From contig NZ_PVZB01000033.1 of the NCBI RefSeq assembly GCF_003002025.1, positions 1 to 64,000 of the forward strand: DNA of 64,000 nt, written 5' to 3'. The notes beneath the pieces were generated by a model, which did not search any database, had not been told where the DNA came from, and was given only the letters and a program-made list of their open reading frames with translations. Source of the DNA: Paraburkholderia sp. BL25I1N1. GTDB taxonomy: Bacteria; Pseudomonadota; Gammaproteobacteria; Burkholderiales; Burkholderiaceae. Both the position numbers and the translations under genes were made by a program. This document shows, piece by piece, positions 1 through 8,958 of this stretch; positions within the stretch are counted from its first letter, which is position 1; each line of letters begins with the position of its first letter.

Positions 1-779
1 ACGTCGAGGTTCTTCTTCTCGTTCCAGCCGCCGATGTTGTACGTCTCACCCGGCGTGCCGCGCGCGAGTACTTCGCGGATCGCGCTGCAATGGTCGCCGA
101 CGTATAGCCAGTCGCGCACGTTCTGACCGTCGCCATAGACCGGCAGCGGTTTGCCGCCGAGCGCGTTGGCGATCATCAGCGGAATCAGTTTCTCGGGGAA
201 CTGGTACGGACCGTAGTTGTTCGAGCAGTTCGTGGTGAGCACCGGCAGGCCATACGTATGATGGTAGGCGCGCACCAGATGATCGGAACCTGCCTTGGTG
301 GCCGAGTAAGGACTGTTCGGCGCGTACGGCGTGGTCTCGGAAAATTGCGGATCGGTTGCGGAGAGCGAGCCGAATACTTCGTCGGTGGAAACGTGCAGAA
401 AGCGGAACGCGGCCTTGTCGGCTTCGCCGAGCGCGCTCCAGTACTGTCGAGTCGCTTCGAGCAGCGTGAAGGTGCCCACCACGTTCGTTTGCACGAAATC
501 AGCCGGGCCATGAATCGAACGGTCCACGTGACTCTCGGCGGCGAAATGCAGTACGGCACGCGGCTTGTGCTCAGCGAAGAGCGCGTCGAGCGCAGCGCGA
601 TCGCAGATGTCCGCGCGCACGAAAATGTGCTTCGGATTGTTTTGTTGCGACTTGAGCGTACCCAGATTGCCGGCGTACGTCAGCTTGTCCACGTTCAGTA
701 CCGCTTCGTCCGACGCATTGAGCCAGTCGAGCACGAAATTGGCGCCGATAAAACCGGCGCCGCCCGTTACCAGAATCAT
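1..779 (-). CDS. rmlB: dTDP-glucose 4,6-dehydratase, 3' end cut by window edge
   Basis: Reading the minus strand from the ATG at 779 gives an NAD-binding Rossmann start (TGGAGFIGANFV), then the Y-x3-K site (YSATKAGSDHLVRAYHHTYG) and the family hallmark LTTNCSNNYGPYQFPEKLIPLMI. This is RmlB/RfbB, which dehydrates dTDP-glucose to dTDP-4-keto-6-deoxyglucose for L-rhamnose and other deoxysugars of LPS or exopolysaccharide. About 259 of the usual ~350 residues are inside the window; the frame is open to base 1. It acts in the cytoplasm. The other rml genes would be expected just left of the window. Confidence 0.96.
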   Translation of the reverse strand, partial: MILVTGGAGFIGANFVLDWLNASDEAVLNVDKLTYAGNLGTLKSQQNNPKHIFVRADICDRAALDALFAEHKPRAVLHFAAESHVDRSIHGPADFVQTNVVGTFTLLEATRQYWSALGEADKAAFRFLHVSTDEVFGSLSATDPQFSETTPYAPNSPYSATKAGSDHLVRAYHHTYGLPVLTTNCSNNYGPYQFPEKLIPLMIANALGGKPLPVYGDGQNVRDWLYVGDHCSAIREVLARGTPGETYNIGGWNEKKNLD

Positions 780-813
780 GAACTATCCTTCGAAAGTGTG
801 CGGCTGCGTGCGC

Positions 814-1050
814 TCAACATTCTGAAATGTCTTTGCATAAAATTTTCGACCACTTACAACCCCTCGATGAGTTTGGTAACGCTATCTTTGATCTGATGCG
901 TAGCGTCACGACAAGGCGCATACGGAGCGACCCCACTGCCAATGCTATTTGCAGACTGAGCCCGACGTATCCATCGCTGTTGGCCAGCGTTGGTTGAACG
1001 ATCGGTGCGGCATATTGATAGGAAGCTGGAGTCACATAGGTTTGAGACAT
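814..1050 (-). CDS. small hypothetical protein upstream of rmlB
   Basis: A 78-residue frame on the same strand as rmlB, ending 35 bases before its start. The first half (tyrosine/proline-rich start, then a short hydrophobic stretch around residues 30-42) looks protein-like; the basic, Cys/Lys-rich tail does not. The ribosome-binding site is weak and no family is recognised. It may be a decayed gene or the leader region of rmlB. Low confidence. Confidence 0.3.
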   Translation of the reverse strand: MSQTYVTPASYQYAAPIVQPTLANSDGYVGLSLQIALAVGSLRMRLVVTLRIRSKIALPNSSRGCKWSKILCKDISEC

Positions 1051-1059
1051 GAAAGCTAA

Positions 1060-1368
1060 CTACTCGTAGCCGAGCTTGTGACTCAAAATGGGCGCGAAAA
1101 AGAGCGCCATCGCCGAGCCCGCAGCCTTGCCCTCGAGCTCCGCGGCCGCAACTGCGGCCTGCATTCCATACGAGTATGTGAAGAGGTCAAATAGCTGAGG
1201 CAGGCAGTAGAGTACGGCGATCACGATGCAATAGCCTTGTATGATCGCCAAACGCCAGCCCTTCTCGAAACCGACAGCAGCGGCGACGATGCGTAGAATG
1301 CTGAACAACACCATCGCGCCAACAGCCGCCTGTTCGCGGACCAGATACTCTGGAATAAATTCGCCCAT
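1060..1368 (-). CDS. small integral membrane protein, unknown function
   Basis: About 102 residues from the ATG at 1368 (a GTG at 1380 is also possible). Two clear hydrophobic segments are visible: around VGAMVLFSILRIVAAAVGF and around LAIIQGYCIVIAVLYCLPQLF. An Ala-rich stretch near the C terminus and a third weak hydrophobic segment follow. It looks like a two- or three-pass inner-membrane protein. It lies on the same strand as rmlB, 9 bases before the small frame at 1050. No family recognised. Confidence 0.55.
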   Translation of the reverse strand: MGEFIPEYLVREQAAVGAMVLFSILRIVAAAVGFEKGWRLAIIQGYCIVIAVLYCLPQLFDLFTYSYGMQAAVAAAELEGKAAGSAMALFFAPILSHKLGYE

Positions 1369-1380
1369 AACTCCCTGCAC

Positions 1381-2126
1381 ATTGATAGGTTAATCAGCCT
1401 GAAGTTGAAAGCCGCCGATTCGAACGTTGCCATCGGACGGCGGACCGTGTAGGACGATCCTTCTTTGGGTCGACGAACGAGTTGACTGGTTTTGATGTTA
1501 CCGAAATCGTATCCGTGCAATGACGACTCGGCTGAATGAACCACGATAATGGCCGATATAATCAATATCTACCGTCCGTAGACGGCATGCGCCCTTTGTG
1601 CAAGCTTCTCGGACGTGTTGACCGTGTCCGATTTTGGTTACCAACGCGAATGTGAAGAGGCTCTATTTAGTCTCGGCAGACTGTCGCCGGCAGTAATCGA
1701 GCAGAGGATCTGTGGCGCCCATTTATGTTAGGGGGCTGCCGCAGTGCTTACCGGCTTCGTTGAAAAATAGCGTCAAACAACACCGATACGCACTAGCTGC
1801 TTGGCGAAGTACTTCGACAACGGCGTACCGTGTACGTAAAGGGCGGTGTTCTCGGTCGACGCGGAGAGACGAGTAGCGCGCTGATTTCGGCACGCTGCTC
1901 GATGATATCGTCACCCATCGTGTAAGCGCCATGTCATAAGCAAGTTCGTCGATCAACAAATCGGTCTGCAGGCTCAAGGTCGGCGATAGCTGTGGGGTGC
2001 CTGCTCAGTAAGCAAACCTGTTTGGAATTTCAGTGCGCCGTGCAGTGCGATGTCAAAGTAAGGTACGGCAGTGGTGCTCCTTGGATTGGGCTCGTGTCGT
2101 TGATCCGATGCGTATGCTTGAGGCTG
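1381..2126. other. about 750 bases with no supported gene
   Basis: Several short frames occur on both strands but none shows protein-like composition, a good start site or a known motif. The right end includes the 3' flank of the AraC-type regulator. It may hold decayed sequence. Confidence 0.4.
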
Positions 2127-3107
2127 CTACAGGGCCACGTGGTTACGAATCCGATAGTCCGTCGGAGTCGTCGCCAGATATTTTCTGAACAGCTTCGACA
2201 ACTGCGCGCCGCTGCCGATGCCGCAGCGGCGCGCAATCTTGTCGACTGGCAGACGCGACTCAACGAGCATCCGGCAACTCATATTCAGACGTGCGCGAAG
2301 CAGATAGTCGGAAGGCGTCATACCGATCTCGCTCTTGAAGCGGCGCAGGAAGTTGCGTTCGCTCATCGCCGCAACTTGTGCTGCATCGTCGATTAAAATG
2401 GGGCGATCGACGTTCGCTTCCAGCCAGCGCGCCGATGCCAGGATTTTCTGGCTGATCTGCGGCGTCACGCCAAGCTTGATTGACGAGCTAACCGGCGCCT
2501 TGGCCTGAGGGGCGACCGACTCGGTCACCTGCTGTGCCAAATCGGCGCCGAGATCCTCTTCGACGATCCGTAGCGCCGTCGATACGGCGTCCGGCGCTTG
2601 TGTCAGCGACCGCGCCGGATGCCGCCCGTGTGCTTCGTTGCCGTCGTAAAGTAGCGGGCAGTAGCGCCCGGGCAGCCCGGCTGTCTGGAGCAGCAGTTGA
2701 CCTTCCGCGATTGGATGTACGATCTCGCTGAACGGATGCCTGCGGCGCAGCCAGTTGCTCAACCGCTCGTCGCGGGATGCCTGCTCTACCCCGACGCCGC
2801 CGGCGATGTACAACAGGTGCGTGTCGTTCGTGCCTCGGTGCGACTGGACATCGTCGGTCCAGACAAATACCGATGACGAACTTGCGATGCGGCCGCCTGC
2901 GGCGGACAGCAGCGAGACGTCGTAACGTGCGCGGCCCGATCGCGCCGCGGCGAGGGAGTTCGCCTTCTGGAAAATTTCGATAATTGCCGCGACTGTAGGC
3001 AATGCGAATCCGTTAAACAGCGCGATGTCGACGCGAGTCAGAGAGCTCGTTCGCGCCGGCGCGGCACTTTGCCGCGAGCTGTGCGGCAGAGTATGTACCA
3101 AGTCCAT
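2127..3107 (-). CDS. GlxA/AraC-family transcriptional regulator
   Basis: The ATG at 3107 follows a purine-rich GGGGAAAAG, giving about 326 residues. Residues ~25-190 form a DJ-1/PfpI (class I amidotransferase-like) domain with the elbow-like LLYIAGGVGVEQ; the nucleophilic Cys seen in true amidotransferases is not evident, so it is probably a sensor. Residues ~225-320 are a typical AraC double HTH (AAQVAAMSERNFLRRFKSEIG ... PVDKIARRCGIGSGAQLSKLFRKY). GlxA-type regulators near rml or EPS genes in Burkholderia often control polysaccharide synthesis. That role is inferred from position only. Confidence 0.88.
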   Translation of the reverse strand: MDLVHTLPHSSRQSAAPARTSSLTRVDIALFNGFALPTVAAIIEIFQKANSLAAARSGRARYDVSLLSAAGGRIASSSSVFVWTDDVQSHRGTNDTHLLYIAGGVGVEQASRDERLSNWLRRRHPFSEIVHPIAEGQLLLQTAGLPGRYCPLLYDGNEAHGRHPARSLTQAPDAVSTALRIVEEDLGADLAQQVTESVAPQAKAPVSSSIKLGVTPQISQKILASARWLEANVDRPILIDDAAQVAAMSERNFLRRFKSEIGMTPSDYLLRARLNMSCRMLVESRLPVDKIARRCGIGSGAQLSKLFRKYLATTPTDYRIRNHVAL

Positions 3108-3459
3108 TTTACTTTTCCCCGGAAATGTGTGGTCTGCAAAGTCTTCTCCCAAGACCCTGTATTTTTCTTATTGCCGCATGCTATACGGTTGATTCTCGCC
3201 GCAATATTTCATGGCCGAATTGGCCAACACATTGGCTGTTGACGACACAGGGCGGCCAGATATCGCATAGCCTGCAGGCCGTTTGATTCGGCCTTTGTGA
3301 ACAGGTAAATTTCCAATGCACTGGCGCACGTCTCGACAAAACCGAGACGGAATGTATAGCGCATATATTTTTCACTTAGAAGTGAGTTAAAAAAGGCAGC
3401 TCAGCGCGGCTGAAGATGTCCCAGCAAATCAGCGCGCAGGCTAGCTTGAGGAATACGTC

Positions 3460-3657
3460 ATGAATGTCAACGCGACGTTTGAAGCGAATGCGAAGACGAC
3501 GGAAACCATGAAGCCGCGAGTGAGTTCATTCGACGACCCAACGGCATTTTCCGAAGCCGCTTCCGTGTTCGGTGCGGCGCCTTGCGATTATCGGCCTGAT
3601 GCCGCAATCGCGAAGGCGGCGCGATGCGCAACGGAATCGAAGCGTCGGTTGGCGTAG
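3460..3657 (+). pseudogene. 5' fragment of a gene truncated by an IS5 remnant
   Basis: ATG at 3460 with GAGGAA eight bases upstream opens a plausible N terminus (MNVNATFEANAKTTETMKPR and on to about residue 48). The rest of the frame runs into sequence that on the minus strand is the C-terminal part of an IS5-type transposase (VIYANRRFDSVAHRA). So only about 48 native codons remain. The gene lies divergently from the AraC-type regulator, a typical position for its first target. The product is not recognised. Confidence 0.5.
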
Positions 3658-4065
3658 ATGACTTAGGGATTGCGACGCGGCCGCCGCGTGTGCCGAGAAC
3701 TGGCGGGATGGGATCGATCAGCGGCGGCAATTGCGTAACATCTTTGTGGTTCGCGCCGGTCGGGATCGCTCGGACGATGAGCCGACGAGCGCGCATAAGA
3801 GATCGAGCTGGCCAGATTCGCGCAACTTGTCCCACGCCCCAGCCTGCGGCCAGTCGTGCAGCCGACGCCAGTAGGTCACTTCCGAGCGGATTCCAACTGG
3901 GTCGGTAGATGGTTCCAGTGCATCCCTGTCTTCTGCACAAACAGGATGCCATTGAGCGCTGTGCGGTCCGAGGCTGGGAGGCGCCCCGGATATCGCCTTC
4001 GTCGCAGTTTGGCCGGCGAATGTAGCGCTTCGATCAGTGCACGCAGTTCGTCATCAATGATCGGT
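3610..4065 (-). pseudogene. degenerate IS5-family (IS427-like) transposase
   Basis: Pieces in different minus-strand frames read, in order: IDDELRALIEALHSP..KLRRRRYPGRLPASDRTALNGILFVQKTGMHWNHLPTQL, then a piece resembling the tryptophan-rich linker, then PTGANHKDVTQLPPLIDPIPPV, then VIYANRRFDSVAHRA. This is the order of an IS5/IS427 DDE transposase. The segment between the N-terminal and catalytic parts is deleted and at least two frameshifts are present. No terminal repeats or target duplication were identified. Confidence 0.75.
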
Positions 4066-4159
4066 GCTGGGATTCCTTGGTCCGTTGTTCAGGCGCCCAA
4101 GATTAGCCGATTTACGGAAAAGCAAACAACCCTCAGGGTTATTTTTGAACGGGCCTCCT

Positions 4160-4205
4160 CGTATTACAGCCGTGTGCGACACGTGTCGCACACGGCTGTA
4201 ATACG
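4160..4205. repeat. 46-bp perfect palindrome
   Basis: Arms 4160-4182 and 4183-4205 are exact reverse complements with no spacer, centred on GACAC|GTGTC. There is no following T-run, so it is not a normal terminator. It lies among IS debris; it could be two abutting IS ends, a very strong operator, or a replication-related site. Confidence 0.9.
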
Positions 4206-4809
4206 AAGCCATTTGGAGCACGCGACAAGTCAACGACTTGGTCTTCTCCGACAAAAGCTTCCCGATAACCGCCGTAAAGCGACCCGGCACACTGGAAGAG
4301 TTAGAATGATGTCCGGTCCTTCAGGAGATGCGCTTGCAGAAGCGTGCACGCGTACATCTTCGCCTGCCCACCTTAGTCTGGTGCCTTGTCTGTATTGCAA
4401 AGACTCTGCAGCTAGATGCGTCCCGGGATACGGTCGCCGGCGCATTGATTCAATGTGACAACTTGCGAGCCGACTTGACTCTCCCCGTTGGCGCGGAACC
4501 TGGCGATTACGGGTAGGAGGACAGAGCGTCGTTATGGGCTCACGCTTTCAACCTGTCGATCGCCTTCCGGACTAACCGACGATAGGGAGCCACGCGAACC
4601 AACGCATTGTGCCCTTTTGGGCGCGTGCCTTCTGCGATCGTTCATTCGGTGTTCGTGCGCGATTTGCCCGGGTTTGCGAGTAAGAAGTTTCCTGCCTTTT
4701 TGCGCACGCGGCGCGCTTGTATGATGTAAAGCGCCTCGTTCAGCTTGTTGTTCGCCCACAGGGGTTGTCTCAAGCAGGGTTGAGGTAGAAAAAATCTTAG
4801 CAAACGAAT

Positions 4810-5040
4810 GTGCTTGAGGCTAACAAAGCTTTGCGCACGAACGTTAACAAGTTCATGTACAAACAAGACATTCAGACAATTGTTTCCGCCGCTCGCGAAA
4901 CGGCCGATTCTATCGTCGGAGCGCGCGAGTGGAAAACGGCCGAAGATGCCAGCGCGATGCACGCTGTGATCTTTTGGGACATGCTTGCCAAGCGATTGCC
5001 TGACACGAGCATTGCAGATCTTCTTTCAATGCTCGACTAG
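4810..5040 (+). CDS. small hypothetical protein
   Basis: A 76-residue frame from a GTG (an overlapping ATG at 4808 is in another frame). Composition is protein-like: a mostly helical, soluble protein with Ala/Glu/Asp-rich helices and the ending DTSIADLLSMLD. A purine-rich GTTGAGGTAGAAAA lies a little far upstream. No family recognised, and neighbours give no clue. Confidence 0.4.
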   Translation: MLEANKALRTNVNKFMYKQDIQTIVSAARETADSIVGAREWKTAEDASAMHAVIFWDMLAKRLPDTSIADLLSMLD

Positions 5041-5194
5041 CGGGCGCCGTACGTTCAGATGCAGTCGGAGCCTGATTGGATGGGCAAAAACGATGCATCA
5101 TCATGCGACGCTCAGGTGCTTTGACAGTTAGCGGCACAACCGGCCGCTCGTTCTGCCCGACTTCCGCTAACTTGCGTCTGGGGCTTCACCACGA

Positions 5195-5392
5195 CTAATG
5201 GTCGAAAAGACCGACCAGCGAGAAGATCTTGACGACTGATCCTTGCTTCGATTGACGCTCACCTTGTTGCTGAATGAAGACTTGCATTGCGCGCGTCATC
5301 TCTTCAGCTGAAAGTTTGCGATAGGCGCAGATGTTGTATGTGACGCCGTTTCGCTGGTTTTTGATGAAATTGTCTACCTTTGGTAACGGCAT
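5195..5392 (-). CDS. small hypothetical protein
   Basis: 65 residues from the ATG at 5392, with a good ribosome-binding site (GAGGAAATC just before the start). The sequence (NICAYRKLSAEEMTRAMQVF, QQQGERQSKQGSVVKIFSL) is protein-like, soluble and short. It stands alone between IS remnants. No family recognised. Confidence 0.5.
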   Translation of the reverse strand: MPLPKVDNFIKNQRNGVTYNICAYRKLSAEEMTRAMQVFIQQQGERQSKQGSVVKIFSLVGLFDH

Positions 5393-5851
5393 GATTTCCT
5401 CGCAAACGTCAAGTGATTGTCCGTCGGTAGCGGAATTTTATTTCGTCCACGGCGGTGGACCGCGGCTACCATCGTGGATGGACCGGAGCATGCGCGGGGC
5501 TGTCATTTAGCTTCTGGAGCGACGGTATCTGCGGCGTTTCCCGATCCTCACACGAGTAGTCCCTGACGTGATCCATAACGCGCGATATTGAAGGTGTCCA
5601 CGAGGAAGAATCTGCCGCCCGAGGGATCAGTAGGCTGAAAGATTGAGGGTGGGCTTGGCTTGAGATAGGCGAGCCTCCAACGACCGAAGCTAAGCTTAGT
5701 CGTTCGGAGCTGGCGGCGGACGCATGCGGCGGCTGCGGTCATGCTCTTGACCGAAGGGGACACGAAAAAGGGCGTAGCCAGACTAGACCGGTCTAAACAT
5801 ACCAGGTCTCTGAAGCTGATTGGAGTCGCCCCTGTAATACCGCGCACCACC

Positions 5852-6001
5852 TCAGACCAAGGTCGATGAATCGGTCCTGCGCCGGAACTCGCATGGCGAG
5901 CGGTATCGCAGCGCGCTATGCGGATGCCTTTCGTTGTAATGCTCGAAAGCGACGGCCAGATTGCGAGCGGCCATTGCTGCATCAGGCTTCGGCATCAGGT
6001 C
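5852..6001 (-). pseudogene. C-terminal remnant of an IS3-family OrfB
   Basis: The minus strand reads LAVAFEHYNERHPHSALRYR followed by SPCEFRRR and a stop at 5852. This is the conserved end of the IS3-family integrase core (the YN-x-RHPHSAL..RSP motif). The upstream catalytic region is missing, so only about 48 codons survive. Confidence 0.8.
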
Positions 6002-6178
6002 TATGTAATTGTCTTTTCAGCCCGCCAGCTCGCGTCGGTGGGCTTTTTCTTGTGCGGTTCCGTCAAGTGGTGGAACTATTCGGCCGGGTGGAGGAAAACT
6101 GGGATTCGGCTGGTTACACTCTCCGACGCCATTCGAGGGACCGCATCTCTCAGGGCGAACTCCATCCCTCGAATTTTC

Positions 6179-6212
6179 GGCCCGCCGACCTCGTAAGGCG
6201 GGCCTCTTTTTT
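6179..6212 (+). terminator. rho-independent terminator
   Basis: Perfect stem GGCCCGCC / GGCGGGCC with a 10-base loop (6179-6204) followed by TCTTTTTT. A weaker similar structure lies near 6028-6058. It would stop rightward transcription; the gene it served has been lost. Confidence 0.75.
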
Positions 6213-6285
6213 GACGGAAAAGTCTTTCTTCTTTGTTTCAAGCCCTTCTCCGGTCAGCTACGCTAACACCACCGCCCCAGGAGTT

Positions 6286-6579
6286 ATTTTTTGTGAAAAC
6301 CCCGCCATTTCTATTTCCTGCCTCGAATGCAACGACGAGGACGGATTGCCGCACGAGAGTCAGCCACCCAGTACGTGGGAGTTTACCGACGGTGGGCGGT
6401 ACGTTTCCGAGTGCCCGCAAGGCGATCAGGCGTTAGTAGATCCTCGACAGCAGAAGTATGAGGCGCTATTCCAGATCGGCGCGTATGCCACCGAGGACGG
6501 ATACTATCGGGAGCCGGTTTCGTCCTTTGCTGCGAGCCTTGAGCGCTTCTATGAGGTTTGTGCACGCTGCCACCGATGA
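6286..6579 (+). pseudogene. fragment of a hypothetical protein with Cys-rich N terminus
   Basis: The frame around VIFCENPAISISCLECNDED, then ...TDGGRYVSECPQGDQAL... and ...FQIGAYATEDGYYREPVSSFAASLERFYE reads as real protein: a possible zinc ribbon (CLEC ... C) followed by a helical segment. There is no convincing start codon, and homologous sequence appears to stop at about residue 95, where IS sequence begins. Most likely a gene truncated at both ends. Function unknown. Confidence 0.45.
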
Positions 6580-6692
6580 CGACGGCGTCGGGCCGACCCG
6601 ATCAACACGCGGTCGACCGGCTTCTTCGTTATTGAACAACCCCTAAGACTAGCGATACGTGCGGAAGACATCCTTCGCACCATTGCAGTCCG

Positions 6693-6800
6693 GTGGACGA
6701 ACAGGTCAAGGGCGGCATCGCAGACTTCTACAACTACCGGCGCATTCATTCGGCGGCAAACAATCTGCCGCCATTGCGGTACGAAACTTCGATTTATTGA
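6693..6800 (+). pseudogene. C-terminal remnant of an IS3/IS481-type transposase
   Basis: The plus strand reads VDEQVKGGIADFYNYRRIHS followed by AANNLPPLRYE and a stop at 6800. This is the terminal part of an integrase core (YN-x-RR-x-H-x-A..LPP..Y). Nothing of the catalytic domain remains upstream. Confidence 0.75.
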
Positions 6801-6971
6801 AAAACCCCTTTGTTGGTGTCCAAAGAGGCTTGACCACTACAGTTTTCCATCAGGCCCGCAGCGGGCTACACGGCAGGGCGCCTGCGCGGCACATGTTCGC
6901 CGCCTGTTCTGCTACATTCCGGGAAAAGGGACAGCAGGTTGCAAGGTCGCAGCTGGATTTGGGAGCTAATC

Positions 6972-7244
6972 ATGGACCTTATTGAGTTGATGCCAGCCGT
7001 GACGGCGGACCGACGCGAAATCTCATTTCGCCTGGCAGGTCAGCGCAGCGAGGTTGCCTGTGCGATCACGCGGGAAGCGCTCGAAGCGCAATTCTGGTTA
7101 CCCGCCGGTGCTGACCAGGTCCGCATGCTCAAGGCTTTTGCTGACGGACGGCGTCGCATTGTCGCGGTCGCCGAAAGAAAAGTCCGTCTGCATCCGGGCG
7201 AAGTGGTCAGACTCACGGCCGACGATTTCCTGATCAAACGTTGA
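6972..7244 (+). CDS. DUF1488-like small protein
   Basis: ATG at 6972 (preceded by GGGAGCTAATC) gives 90 residues: a beta-rich start (ISFRLAGQRSEVACAITREA), then LEAQFWLPAGADQVRMLKAF and a basic, beta-rich end. The layout (conserved I/V-x-C-x-ITREALE plus hydrophobic core) fits the DUF1488 family of short proteins common in Burkholderiales, of unknown function. It is complete and directly precedes the IS1182 element. Confidence 0.6.
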   Translation: MDLIELMPAVTADRREISFRLAGQRSEVACAITREALEAQFWLPAGADQVRMLKAFADGRRRIVAVAERKVRLHPGEVVRLTADDFLIKR

Positions 7245-7292
7245 GTTGTCGCCGGCCGGGGGAGCGGGATAGTGGCGCCGGAATCGCCCTCT

Positions 7293-8933
7293 GGCCGAGG
7301 GCGTGTGAAAACGCAATGATCGCCTAAACTGAATCAACGCACTGAGATCAGGTGACTCATGAAGCGATTCGTTGAAGGCGATGACCGCAAGCAGGTCGCA
7401 CTACTTCCCGAATCCGTCGATGACTACATCGGACAGGACAATCCGGTCAGGGTCATCGATGCCTTCGTCGACGAACTGGACCCTGCGGAACTTGGTTTCA
7501 GCGGCACCACGCCGGCGCTCACGGGCCGCCCGCCCTATCATCCTGGCGTGATGCTCAAGATCTATATATCTACGGGTATCTGAACCGTGTACCTTCGAGC
7601 CGGCGTCTTGAGCGCGAATGCCAGCGTAATGTCGAACTGATGTGGCTGACAGGACGTCTGGCACCAGACTTCAAGACGATCGCCGACTCTCGTCGCGACA
7701 ACGGCCCAGCCATTCGCGACGTGTGCCGCCGTTTCGTCGAACTGTGTCGCGGGTTGAAGCTGCTATCCAGTGACATGGTGGCCATCGACGGCAGCAAGTT
7801 CAAGGCTGTGAACAGCCGTGACAGGAACTACACGGCAGGCAAGATCGACAAGCGTCAGCAGCAGATTGAGGAAAGCGTTCAGCGATATCTCGACATGATT
7901 GAAACCGCAGACCGGACCAGTCCGACAGGTTTCGATGTGAAGACCGTGCGCCTGTACGAGAAGATCGCTCTGTTGCGCCAGCGGATGCGTGAGATCGAGC
8001 AAATCAAAGCGCAGCTGAAGAAAGAACCGGACGGACAGCTGTCGCTTACCGACCCGGATTCTCGTTCCATGACCAGCGGTGGCAAAAGAACCGGAACGGT
8101 CGGCTACAACGTTCAGGCCGCCGTGGACACGAAACATCACCTGATTGTTGAGCACGAGGTGATGAATATCGGAAGCGATCACGGGCAACTCAGCAGGATG
8201 GCTTTATCGACGAAGAACACGATGGGTAAGGCGAAGCTGAAAGTCCTGGCTGATCGGGGCTACTACAGCGGCCCGGATATCCGTGCGTGCGAGCTTGCCG
8301 GCATCAAAACGTATGTCCCTAAACCGCTCACTTCCGCATCAAGGGAAGAAGGGGCTCTTTACCAAGCGAGACTTCGTCTACGTTGCGAGGAGCGATGAAT
8401 ATCAATGCCCCGCAGGCGAGCGTGCAATTCGTCGATTCACGACTGTTGAGCATGACATGACTCTGCAGGTCTACTGGCCCAGTGCCTGCCCGCGTTGCCA
8501 TCTCAAGGAGAGATGTTCTCCCAGCGACTATCGTCGAATCCGACGGTGGGAACACGAACACGTGCTGGAAGCCATGCAGCGTCGGCTTGAGCGGAAGCCA
8601 GATGCAATGATCATCCGCAGAAGTACCGTTGAGCACGTATTCGGTACGCTCAAGCACTGGATGGGCGCCACGCACTTCCTGACCCGGACGCTCGGAAGGG
8701 TGAGCACTGAAATGAGTCTTCAGGTACTGGCCTACAACCTGAAGCGCGTCATGAATATACTTGGGGTTGACGGGGCGATAAAGGCGATGAGGATGGCTGA
8801 AAGCTAAGGCCCCGAGGGGCTTTGTTGCGCTCAATACGTTACGTTAGCGTGCGCCCGATCTATCAAACTCGATCGATCAGGCCGGTGGGCTTGTGTTGAG
8901 CGATAAGAAAACAGTTTCCGCACGCCCTCGACC
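7293..8933 (+). mobile_element. IS1182-family insertion sequence, inactive
   Basis: The transposase remnant at 7359-8807 is flanked by imperfect inverted repeats: GGCCGAGGGCGTGTGAAAAC at 7293-7312 and the complement of GGTCGAGGGCGTGCGGAAAC near 8914-8933 (17 of 20 match). The ends may extend a few bases further. No target duplication was confirmed. Confidence 0.6.
7359..8807 (+). pseudogene. IS1182-family transposase with two frameshifts
   Basis: Three successive frames read one transposase. MKRFVEGDDRKQVALLPESV through RPPYHPGVMLKIY occupies 7359 to ~7570. Then YGYLNRVPSSRRLERECQRN through IDGSKFKAVNSRDRN and the DDE-region GYNVQAAVDTKHHLIVEHEV to ~8335. Then FTKRDFVYVARSDEYQCPAG to the conserved HVFGTLKHWMGATHFLTR end. 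The DUF772-like N-terminal and DDE_Tnp_1 domains and the Cys-rich insert are all present, so the frameshifts near 7570 and 8335 are the only visible lesions. Confidence 0.88.
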
Positions 8934-8958
8934 GTTATCGTCCGGGTCGCGTCGAGCG

